Positions 1 through 5,784 of a DNA stretch of 7,395 nucleotides are shown here, piece by piece (position 1 is the stretch's first letter; every line of letters starts with the position of its first letter). Both the position numbers and the translations under genes were made by a program. Source of the DNA: Bacteroidales bacterium UBA3742 (GTDB lineage: Bacteria; Bacteroidota; Bacteroidia; Bacteroidales; Paludibacteraceae). Under the pieces are notes generated by a model, which saw only the letters and a program-made list of their open reading frames with translations, did no database searches and was not told the origin of the DNA. The stretch spans positions 1 to 7,395 of the forward strand of contig DFGU01000063.1 of assembly GCA_002371785.1 (NCBI GenBank). The letters are read 5' to 3'.

Positions 1-900
1 TCGGCCCTGGAGCACCACTCGAATATCGTGCCCTGGCAGATGCTATGCGAGCGCAAGCGCGCTACGCTGCGCGTCATACCACTGCGCGAGGACCTGACAC
101 TGGACCTGGAGGCATATGAGCAACTGCTCACGCCGCGTACACGGCTGGTATCGGTGGCCCATGTGAGCAACGTGCTGGGCACGCGGCAACCTATCGAGGA
201 GATGATCCGTCTGGCCCATGAGCAGTATATACCGGTATGCATCGATGCCGCGCAGTCGGTGCCGCATATGCCGGTGGATGTACAGGCGCTGGACTGCGAC
301 TTCCTGGCCTTCTCTGGGCATAAGCTGTACGGACCTACGGGCGTAGGCGTGCTGTATGGCAAGCAGACCTGGCTCGACCGCATGCCGCCTGCACAGGGTG
401 GGGGAGAGATGATCCAGCACGTACGTTGGGAGGGAACGACCTACAACGCCCTGCCGTATAAGTTTGAAGCCGGTACGCCGAACTATATCGGCAGTTATGC
501 CACGTCGGTAGCCATCGACTATATCTCCAACATCGGCATGGAGCGTATCGAAACGGAAGAGGCCGAACTGGCCCGCTATGCCGAGCAACAACTGCGGCAG
601 GAAATACCCGGCGTCATCATCTATGCCGAGGGACAGGCTAAGTACGGGGCGATCAGTTTTAATGCCGTCAACTCTCAGCCGTCAGCCGTCAGCCCGCAGG
701 TGATTCATCCGTTTGATATCGGTACGCTACTGGATCAGCAGGGCATAGCTGTGCGTACAGGACATCATTGTGCCGAACCGCTTATAGACAGCCTGCATGT
801 GCCCGGAACGGTGCGTATCTCGTTCGGCCTATACAACACCCACGAAGATATTGATCGCTTCATCCAGGCTCTGAAAAAGGCCGTTACGATGCTCAGTTGA
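1..900 (+). CDS. sufS: SufS-type cysteine desulfurase, 5' end cut by window
   Basis: PLP-dependent group II cysteine desulfurase: takes sulfur from L-cysteine as a persulfide for Fe-S cluster assembly by the cytosolic SUF system. The frame is open from base 1 with no start, so the gene begins upstream. The visible 299 residues start at the block SALEHHSNIVPWQ. The PLP-binding lysine is in FSGHKLYGPTG (codon 322-324), the catalytic cysteine in RTGHHCAEP (codon 769-771), and the phosphate/substrate arginine region in VRISFGLYNTHED near the end. Taking E. coli SufS from memory (H123, K226, C364, 406 aa), about 118 residues are missing at the N terminus. The His-to-Lys spacing matches exactly, but Lys-to-Cys is 11 residues longer, because of an insertion around NSQPSAVSPQV, where a heptad array lies. 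sufB/C/D are expected upstream but not seen. NifS/IscS is unlikely given the RTGHHCA form of the active-site loop. Confidence 0.95.
   Translation, partial: SALEHHSNIVPWQMLCERKRATLRVIPLREDLTLDLEAYEQLLTPRTRLVSVAHVSNVLGTRQPIEEMIRLAHEQYIPVCIDAAQSVPHMPVDVQALDCDFLAFSGHKLYGPTGVGVLYGKQTWLDRMPPAQGGGEMIQHVRWEGTTYNALPYKFEAGTPNYIGSYATSVAIDYISNIGMERIETEEAELARYAEQQLRQEIPGVIIYAEGQAKYGAISFNAVNSQPSAVSPQVIHPFDIGTLLDQQGIAVRTGHHCAEPLIDSLHVPGTVRISFGLYNTHEDIDRFIQALKKAVTMLS
664..691 (-). repeat. TGANNNN heptad array inside sufS
   Basis: Four consecutive 7-base units. On the minus strand they read TGACGGC, TGACGGC, TGAGAGT, TGACGGC; on the coding strand each ends in TCA. A fifth degenerate unit (GCCCGCA on the plus strand) follows at 692-698. 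In this orientation the TGA becomes TCA, so the array carries no stop in the sufS frame. It encodes most of an 11-residue Ser/Pro/Ala/Val-rich insertion between the strand AISFN and the block IHPFDIGTLLD. The 7-base period and the 28-bp size match the arrays at 1827-1854 and 4979-5006. Confidence 0.75.
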
Positions 901-901
901 T

Positions 902-1843
902 ATGCGTTACCTCCGCGTCATACTGCTCCTTTGCCTGTCGCTACAGATGGCGGCGCAAAGCTATGAGCAGCGACGGGACTCGGTATGTCAAATTGCTTTC
1001 TGGAACGTAGAGAACCTGTTTTATCCCGGTCGCGACAGCCTGAACCGGGATAGCGACTATACGCCCGACGGGAATCACCGCTGGACCTATAATCGTTATT
1101 TTCACAAGATCGAGGACCTGAGTCGCGCACTCGTCACCATAGGCGGGTGGCAAGGACTGGACCTGATCGGACTATGCGAGGTGGAGACCGACAGTTGCCT
1201 GATCCATCTCACGCGCCGTCTGCCCCGGTATGGGTACGTGCATTATGATAGTCCGGACCGACGCGGCATCGATTGCGCCCTGCTATACCATCAGGACCGC
1301 ATCCGGGTGCTGAGTAGCCGCACTATACCCGTCGTGCTCGACAGCCTGCATACCACGCGCGATCTATTATACGTATGCGCGCGTACCTACGTGGGCGATA
1401 CCTTGCATATGGTGGTCTGCCACCTGCCCTCGCAATGGGGAGGCCAAGCCGCCTCGGAATGGAAACGCCAACGGGCCAAGGCACAAATACAACAGGTGGT
1501 AGATAGCCTCTACGAGGCCGTAGAATCGCCTCAGATCATCGTGATGGGGGATATGAACTCCGCACCCAGAAACGACCTCACAGGGCTAAAAAACATGGCA
1601 CTACCGGAACGTTGGGACGGTACGCATCGCTTTCAGGGAAAATGGACCACATTGGATCAGTTTTATGCCTCGCCTGTCATTGCCGATCGGACCGAGATGC
1701 AGGTGATGGATATCGACTTTCTGAAGGAGTACGACCGGCGGTATCTGGGCCATAAGCCACGCCGCACCTTTATCGGTCCACGGTATAACAAAGGCGTGTC
1801 GGATCATTATCCGATCGTCTTAAAATTGAAAGGTGAAAAGTGA
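902..1843 (+). CDS. Secreted endonuclease/exonuclease/phosphatase-family protein
   Basis: Member of the metal-dependent EEP superfamily (DNase I, exonuclease III, phosphoesterases). Its substrate cannot be read from the sequence. Residues 1-19 form a signal peptide (MRYLRVILLLCLSLQMAAQ), so it should act in the periplasm or outside the cell. Visible family motifs, in order, are FWNVENLF (N35, E37), LCEVE with the metal-binding E93, RGIDCALLY, VCHLPSQWGG with H174, MGDMNSAP with D217 and N219, and SDHYP with D301/H302. All catalytic positions are present and 313 residues is a full-length domain. The ATG lies one base after the sufS stop, which implies co-transcription with sufS, though a functional link is not evident. 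No Shine-Dalgarno is visible. The last residues (KLKGEK) and the TGA stop come from a TGANNNN heptad array, so the C-terminal tail is probably repeat-derived. Non-nuclease phosphatase activity is equally possible. Confidence 0.88.
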   Translation: MRYLRVILLLCLSLQMAAQSYEQRRDSVCQIAFWNVENLFYPGRDSLNRDSDYTPDGNHRWTYNRYFHKIEDLSRALVTIGGWQGLDLIGLCEVETDSCLIHLTRRLPRYGYVHYDSPDRRGIDCALLYHQDRIRVLSSRTIPVVLDSLHTTRDLLYVCARTYVGDTLHMVVCHLPSQWGGQAASEWKRQRAKAQIQQVVDSLYEAVESPQIIVMGDMNSAPRNDLTGLKNMALPERWDGTHRFQGKWTTLDQFYASPVIADRTEMQVMDIDFLKEYDRRYLGHKPRRTFIGPRYNKGVSDHYPIVLKLKGEK

Positions 1844-1854
1844 AAGGTGAAAGG
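1827..1854 (+). repeat. TGANNNN heptad array at 3' end of the EEP gene
   Basis: Four perfect-period units: TGAAAGG, TGAAAAG, TGAAAGG, TGAAAGG. The TGA of the third unit (1841-1843) is the stop codon of the upstream gene. The array is 26/28 identical to that at 4979-5006, and both are flanked by AAAT on the left and ATA on the right. The array runs straight into the hairpin that starts at 1855. Confidence 0.85.
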
Positions 1855-1896
1855 ATATAGAACAAGCGCGGCTCCGAAGAGTCGCGCTTGCTATAT
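1855..1896. terminator. Hairpin in convergent gap, probable bidirectional terminator
   Basis: CAAGCGCGGCTC (1863-1874) pairs with GAGTCGCGCTTG (1879-1890) around the loop CGAA: 12 pairs including one G-T wobble. After a two-base bulge (AA, 1861-1862) the stem continues with ATATAG (1855-1860) against CTATAT (1891-1896). It lies between the convergent EEP gene and gcvH. No run of T follows on the plus strand. On the minus strand the stem is followed by the C/T-rich complement of the heptad array. The terminator role rests on position and stem strength, not on a classical U-tract. Confidence 0.65.
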
Positions 1897-1913
1897 ACAA
1901 TGCTTGGGCTATA

Positions 1914-2288
1914 TTAGAGGATAGCCTGATAAGCAGCTGCGTCAAGCAGGTTGTCGAGTTCTGCGGCATCCTTCACGCTGATCTTGATGATCCAGCCCTC
2001 GCCATAAGGGTCGTTGTTGACAGCTTCGGGCGCATCGTTGAGTGCCTCGTTGAACTCCAGCACCTCGCCGGTAACAGGCATGTTCAGGTCGCTGACGGTC
2101 TTTACGGCCTCGATCGAACCGAACACCTCACCCTGTGCGATTTCCTCGCCAATGGTGTCAACATCTACAAATACTATCTCGCCCAACTCAGACTGTGCAT
2201 AGTCGGTAATACCTACGTATGCCTCGTTGCCCTCTACGCGAATCCATTCATGCTCGTTCGTATAACGAAGATTTTCAGGAAAATTCAT
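1914..2288 (-). CDS. gcvH: Glycine cleavage system H protein
   Basis: Small lipoyl carrier protein of the glycine cleavage system: it shuttles the aminomethyl intermediate between the P, T and L proteins in the cytosol. The 124 residues match the family's usual length. The N-terminal block YTNEHEW, the segment [19 protein letters not shown] and the lipoylation motif [15 protein letters not shown] (modified lysine K63) are all present, followed by the conserved [12 protein letters not shown]. The start is the ATG of [10 protein letters not shown]. It lies 36 bp downstream of the gldJ-like gene with no TAnnTTTG box in the gap, so it is probably read from the gldJ promoter. The gap is A/T-rich and, on the minus strand, contains the tandem GTTTATAA GTTTATAC. 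gcvP, gcvT and lpd are not in the window. In other organisms H protein also serves as a lipoyl donor to 2-oxoacid dehydrogenases, so it may not be limited to glycine breakdown. Confidence 0.97.
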   Translation of the reverse strand: MNFPENLRYTNEHEWIRVEGNEAYVGITDYAQSELGEIVFVDVDTIGEEIAQGEVFGSIEAVKTVSDLNMPVTGEVLEFNEALNDAPEAVNNDPYGEGWIIKISVKDAAELDNLLDAAAYQAIL

Positions 2289-2324
2289 AATTGTATAAAC
2301 TTATAAACCTATTAACAAATCAAC

Positions 2325-4052
2325 TTATCTCGTCGGCGTTCCCGGGATCTGGTCACCCACGGTGGACATAGCGCAGCGGAAACCAATCTGGTTGGAGCAC
2401 TTGTCCTGATCCAGGTAGCGACGTGTACTCGGGCTGAGCCAGTAGATACGGTCTGCCCAACTACCGCCCTTATAGACGCGAGTCTTCTTGGTGATACGCG
2501 GAGCGAGGATGTCCGTCGGGTCAATCTTCTTGCCCTCCAGGCTAGCCAGTCCGGTAGTATCCAGCGGGTAGTCCACTTCGATCAAGCTACCGAAGTCGCC
2601 ATCCTTATAGTCACGCTTATCGTTGTCGGAGGTGAAGGTAACTGCGAAGCATCCAACCGAATCCAGCACGTACTTGCCGTTCTCGCGCTTGGGCTCGCGA
2701 TAGATATTACCACGGAACGAGTTGTACTCAGTCACCTGCTGGTAAGTGGTCTCACGATATACATCCAGTACCCACTCGTTGACGTTTCCGGCCATGTTGT
2801 ACAGACCGAAGTCGTTGGGCAGGAAGGAGTTAACCGGAGCAGTGATGACGTAGCAGTCGTTCAATGCGCCCGACACACCCATCATGTCGCCTCGTCCACG
2901 AACGAAGTTAGCCTGCAGACGACCTACGTTCTGCTTACTGAGGTCACGGGGATGATAACCCGACCATGGATAGATCTTATCCTCAACGGTGATACCATCT
3001 TCACCGGCTACAGGTGCGTAGGCTGCAAACTCCCACTCAGCCTCGGTCGGCAGACGATAACCGGTCACCAGGATACCATCGGCCTTGTTGACCTTACGGT
3101 CATTGCCATAACTATCCGACATCGGGCGACGTCCGAAATCCGGGTTATAGTCCTTGCTATACAGGTACTTCTCGGTATTGAATACAAAGTGGTCGCGGAT
3201 ATACTCGTAGGGCACGCGGCAAACCAGGATCGTGGTGGTATCCCACGTTCCCTTACGCGCCTCGAAACCGGCATCACGGAAACGACGAATCTCGTCCTTG
3301 GAGAAGTCCTTCAACTCGCGCAAGGTATCCAGGTGATAACCCGGGTGCTGCTGGTTCCACTCCTCGATCGAACCCGGATCAGCTATCCACTCCGGATCCT
3401 GCATCTCTTCTGCCAGAGCTTCACGATCCTCCTCGGTGATCGTAGTATCGATCGGCCAACGATAGTTGAGCTCAGCAAAGTCGGGCACCTCAATAGCGCC
3501 GCACTGGATAAGTGCCAACTCGTTCACACGGTCGGTACGCCACTGGCAGTAGGCCATAGCCTGATCCCAAGTGACACCTACGATGGGGTAGTGGGAGAAA
3601 GCAGGGTGCTTGAAGTAGTTCTCCAGATAGGGCTCGTTGTAAGCCAACTCATCACGCCATACGGTGGAGTCGGGACGAGCTGCTTCTACAAGCTCAGGAG
3701 CGGTCTTACCAAACACAATCTCCAACCAGTGGAGGTACTCGTTCCAGTTCAGACAGGTCACTTCGTACTTGTCCATGTAGAACGAACTAACGGTAAGTTG
3801 ACGATCCAGGTTGTTACGCGGAGCGGTGATGAACTCATCTTGCTCACCAATGGTGAACACACCACCCTGGATAGGCACCATGCCTGTGGGGTTAACATTG
3901 CCCAAGTGGTCGTATGCCTCAAAGTTGGTGGTCTTCTGGTCAAAGTAGTTCCAACCCGTGGTGTTCGACACCTTGGTGTTCAGGTCGCTCTGCTTACAAG
4001 CACTCAGGCTTACCACAGAGAGCAGCAAAAATAGCTTAATTACCTTGTTCAT
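2325..4052 (-). CDS. gldJ: GldJ-like type IX secretion/gliding lipoprotein, FGE-sulfatase fold
   Basis: A 575-residue lipoprotein: signal peptide MNKVIKLFLLLSVVSLSAC with lipobox LSAC and acylated C19. After a short linker (TTGWN, 32-35) comes a formylglycine-generating-enzyme fold: GGVFTIGEQDE near 63, FYMDKYEVT, YPIVGVTWDQAMAYCQWRTDRVNE, YRLPTEAEWEF (W340), NMAGNVNEW (W427), GGSWADR (529-535) and IGFRC (556-560). A charged insertion occupies roughly 195-300. The early TGW, the EYLHWL and PDSTVWR-type blocks and the length fit Flavobacterium GldJ (about 561 aa, from memory) better than GldK/PorK. In that family the fold is structural: it belongs to, or stabilises, the periplasmic ring of the type IX secretion system. 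PorL/M/N genes are not adjacent. An active formylglycine-generating enzyme is less likely because these are usually not large lipoproteins of this pattern. The GldJ assignment over GldK rests on remembered sequence. Confidence 0.8.
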   Translation of the reverse strand: MNKVIKLFLLLSVVSLSACKQSDLNTKVSNTTGWNYFDQKTTNFEAYDHLGNVNPTGMVPIQGGVFTIGEQDEFITAPRNNLDRQLTVSSFYMDKYEVTCLNWNEYLHWLEIVFGKTAPELVEAARPDSTVWRDELAYNEPYLENYFKHPAFSHYPIVGVTWDQAMAYCQWRTDRVNELALIQCGAIEVPDFAELNYRWPIDTTITEEDREALAEEMQDPEWIADPGSIEEWNQQHPGYHLDTLRELKDFSKDEIRRFRDAGFEARKGTWDTTTILVCRVPYEYIRDHFVFNTEKYLYSKDYNPDFGRRPMSDSYGNDRKVNKADGILVTGYRLPTEAEWEFAAYAPVAGEDGITVEDKIYPWSGYHPRDLSKQNVGRLQANFVRGRGDMMGVSGALNDCYVITAPVNSFLPNDFGLYNMAGNVNEWVLDVYRETTYQQVTEYNSFRGNIYREPKRENGKYVLDSVGCFAVTFTSDNDKRDYKDGDFGSLIEVDYPLDTTGLASLEGKKIDPTDILAPRITKKTRVYKGGSWADRIYWLSPSTRRYLDQDKCSNQIGFRCAMSTVGDQIPGTPTR

Positions 4053-4112
4053 AATATCATTTTTAATAGTATATTCTACCTCATTTTATGCAGGCGCATA
4101 TTTTTCAGCCTG

Positions 4113-4144
4113 CAAAGATACGACTAATTTTTCATATACGCAAG
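4113..4144 (-). promoter_or_regulatory. Promoter for gldJ-gcvH
   Basis: On the minus strand a -33-like CTTG (4144-4141, consensus TTTG) is followed after 20 bases by the -7 box TATCTTTG (4120-4113), an exact TAnnTTTG. The surrounding 14 bases GTCGTATCTTTGCA are identical to those around the metG -7 box. The predicted transcription start near 4107 gives a leader of about 55 bases before the ATG at 4052. Confidence 0.72.
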
Positions 4145-4155
4145 CGTGCGCGCTA

Positions 4156-4202
4156 TTTTTTTGCCATAATTTTTCATTTTTTATGCATTTTGGGCAAAAA
4201 AA
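4156..4202. repeat. 10-bp inverted repeat between divergent promoters
   Basis: TTTTTTTGCC (4156-4165) and GGCAAAAAAA (4193-4202) are perfect inverted copies with a 27-base A/T-rich spacer. The element lies upstream of the -33 positions of both the gldJ and folP promoters. A direct repeat TAATTTTTCAT also occurs at 4125-4135 and 4167-4177, 42 bp apart, about four helical turns. A regulator site, a DNA bend or chance low complexity are all possible. Confidence 0.5.
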
Positions 4203-4212
4203 CGATTTTATA

Positions 4213-4244
4213 TTTTCCATTTTCAATTCCTTTTCGTACCTTTG
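4213..4244 (+). promoter_or_regulatory. Promoter for folP-cdaA
   Basis: The -7 box TACCTTTG (4237-4244) fits TAnnTTTG and is preceded by CG as in the gldJ and metG promoters. The -33 element is weaker: TTTT at 4213-4216 (20-base spacing) or TTTC at 4214-4217 (19-base spacing). The transcription start should fall near 4250, only a few bases before the folP ATG at 4255. Confidence 0.7.
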
Positions 4245-4254
4245 TCGAGAATTT

Positions 4255-4995
4255 ATGAATAAAAAGCGGCTTCATATCGGCTTGGCGCAGGTGGATTTTT
4301 CGCGTCCGTGCGTGATGGGTATTCTCAACGTGACGCCCGATAGTTTTTTTGCCCCCTCCAGGGTGGAGCAAGATGAGCTTGTTGAGCGTGCGGAAGAGAT
4401 GCTGAATCACGGTGCATACCTGCTCGACATAGGCGGCTGTTCTACGCGTCCCGGAGGTGCCCAACCTACGGAGGAAGAGGAGTGGAGTAGGGTAGCACCG
4501 GCCTTGGAAGCCATCCGTAGCAGCCTACCCGAAGCCATCCTGTCGCTCGATACCTATCGTCCGGAGATCGCTCGCCGAGCGCTGACAGACTATGGAGAGA
4601 TGATCATAAACGACATATCGGGTGGGGATGATAGAATGTACCGCCTCGTGCGCGAAGCCGACGTGCCGTATGTACTGACGGCAAAAAAGCCAACAAGTGA
4701 CATGGCCGGAATACAACTGATTCTGGATCCTGGAATTGGTTTCTTAGGTAGTCCGGATGCTGACTTTGAGGCGCTGCGTTCGATGCATGAGACAGAGCAT
4801 CCATTGCTCGTAGGCGTATCGCGTAAGTCGCTCATATGGAAGACTTTGCACACCAGTCCTAATGAGGCCTTACCGGCTACCCAGGCGCTGCATATGTATG
4901 CCCTGATGCATGGCGCTGATATACTGCGCGTACACGACGTGCGAGAGGCAGTAGAAACAATCACATTGTTTCAGAAATTGAAAGGTGAAAATTGA
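4255..4995 (+). CDS. folP: Dihydropteroate synthase, unusually short
   Basis: Condenses p-aminobenzoate with dihydropterin pyrophosphate in cytosolic folate synthesis; target of sulfonamides. The 246 residues contain VMGILNVTPDSFF (21-32), DIGGCSTRPGG (Cys where many enzymes have Glu), SLDTYRPE, INDISGG, LDPGIGF (from 157), VGVSRKS and ILRVHDVREAVE, so the pterin and phosphate-binding residues are largely present. Compared from memory with E. coli FolP (282 aa), about 30 residues are absent between VPYVL and LILDPG: the MHMxGxPxTMQ block and the helix after it are replaced by TAKKPTSDMAGIQ. The lysine of GFGK is also not seen (GFLGS). An upstream in-frame extension exists, but ATG 4255 is chosen because family homology starts there and the promoter lies just upstream. 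The tail KLKGEN and the stop lie in a heptad array. cdaA follows after 18 bp. Reduced or altered function cannot be excluded. Confidence 0.9.
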   Translation: MNKKRLHIGLAQVDFSRPCVMGILNVTPDSFFAPSRVEQDELVERAEEMLNHGAYLLDIGGCSTRPGGAQPTEEEEWSRVAPALEAIRSSLPEAILSLDTYRPEIARRALTDYGEMIINDISGGDDRMYRLVREADVPYVLTAKKPTSDMAGIQLILDPGIGFLGSPDADFEALRSMHETEHPLLVGVSRKSLIWKTLHTSPNEALPATQALHMYALMHGADILRVHDVREAVETITLFQKLKGEN

Positions 4996-5006
4996 AAAGT
5001 GAAAGG
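4979..5006 (+). repeat. TGANNNN heptad array spanning the folP stop
   Basis: Four units: TGAAAGG, TGAAAAT, TGAAAAG, TGAAAGG. The TGA of the third unit (4993-4995) is the folP stop codon, the same position in the array as for the gene ending at 1843. The last unit plus the next base gives AAAGGA (5002-5007), six bases before the cdaA ATG at 5014. It resembles a Shine-Dalgarno in a window where other starts have none. It differs at 2 of 28 bases from the array at 1827-1854. Confidence 0.85.
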
Positions 5007-5013
5007 ATAAATT

Positions 5014-5784
5014 ATGTTTGGCATTGACTTTCAGATAAAGTATGTGATCGATATCCTGCTGGTAGCAGCTATCCTGTATGAGACATTCCGTCTGCTGCGT
5101 CGTTCGGGTGCAGTGAATCTGTTCTGGGGTATCATGGCGTTTATAATCGTTTGGTTCTTAGTGCGATTTGTCTTCCAGTTGGAACTGACATCCGCCATGT
5201 TCGATCGCATCATATCCGTCGGTGCCATCGCCCTGATAGTCATCTTCCAGGAGGAGATACGCACTTTTTTCTACCGTCTCGGTTCACGCTTCAGCGGCTT
5301 TAAGTTTCGTCGCCTTCGTGCCGAATCGCAGACCACCGAAGACAGCCGTGCACAGAGCATCCTGACGGCATGCCATAACATGTCGCGTACGCGCACGGGC
5401 GCGCTCATTATTATAAGTGGTAAGCAGGATCTGAGAGAATATGCCGATACAGGCGAACATCTGGATGCCAAGATATCGGCTCGACTGATAGAGAATATCT
5501 TCTTTAAGAACACGCCGCTCCACGACGGTGCGCTCATCATCGTAGGCGATCGCCTGTACAGCGCTGCATGTATCCTGCCCGTGAGCAAGAATCAAGATAT
5601 TCCGCAGCATTATGGCTTGCGCCATCGTGCCGCACTGGGACTGACCGAGCGCTCGGATGCGCTGGCTATTGTGGTGTCGGAAGAGACGGGGCTGATTAGT
5701 ATTGCTCGCGATGGTCAGATTCGCGAGGTGTCGGGCGACCTACTCTTGGTCGAACTTAGTACCGCCTTTACGGGGGCGTCCTAA
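5014..5784 (+). CDS. cdaA: Membrane diadenylate cyclase CdaA
   Basis: Makes the second messenger cyclic di-AMP from two ATP. The 256 residues begin with three hydrophobic segments (about 8-24, 34-55 and 64-80), the usual CdaA membrane anchor, then a short linker and the DAC/DisA_N catalytic domain. Its two signature motifs are intact: DGA in PLHDGALII (171-173) and RHR in YGLRHRAALGLTE (203-205). Length and domain order match CdaA rather than DisA. The ATG is 18 bp after the folP stop, so the two genes are probably co-transcribed from the folP promoter. The Firmicute partners cdaR (YbbR) and glmM are absent here; the next gene is on the other strand. The last 45 bp (encoding the end of LLLVELSTAFTGAS and the stop) overlap the antisense coding end of the outer-membrane protein gene. 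Confidence 0.95.
   Translation: MFGIDFQIKYVIDILLVAAILYETFRLLRRSGAVNLFWGIMAFIIVWFLVRFVFQLELTSAMFDRIISVGAIALIVIFQEEIRTFFYRLGSRFSGFKFRRLRAESQTTEDSRAQSILTACHNMSRTRTGALIIISGKQDLREYADTGEHLDAKISARLIENIFFKNTPLHDGALIIVGDRLYSAACILPVSKNQDIPQHYGLRHRAALGLTERSDALAIVVSEETGLISIARDGQIREVSGDLLLVELSTAFTGAS

Noticed and set aside
43..591. Minus-strand open frame of 182 codons opposite sufS
   Set aside because: It lies entirely against conserved sufS coding sequence. The product is Arg/His/Leu-rich and domain-free, as expected of an antisense shadow.
1827..1854. Heptad array as a CRISPR or phage attachment site
   Set aside because: The unit is only 7 bases with no spacers, and no cas, integrase or tRNA is nearby.
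2952..4034. Long plus-strand open frame (360 codons) antisense to the gldJ-like gene
   Set aside because: It mirrors a clearly homologous coding region, shows no recognisable domain, and has no promoter at its start. It is a frame shadow.
2325..4052. Active formylglycine-generating sulfatase-modifying enzyme
   Set aside because: The FGE fold is present, but the lipobox, GldJ-like blocks and large insertion fit the structural type IX lipoproteins. No sulfatase gene is nearby.
3958..4254. In-frame upstream extension of folP that would add 99 residues
   Set aside because: It runs back through the intergenic promoters into antisense gldJ, and the dihydropteroate synthase homology begins just after ATG 4255.
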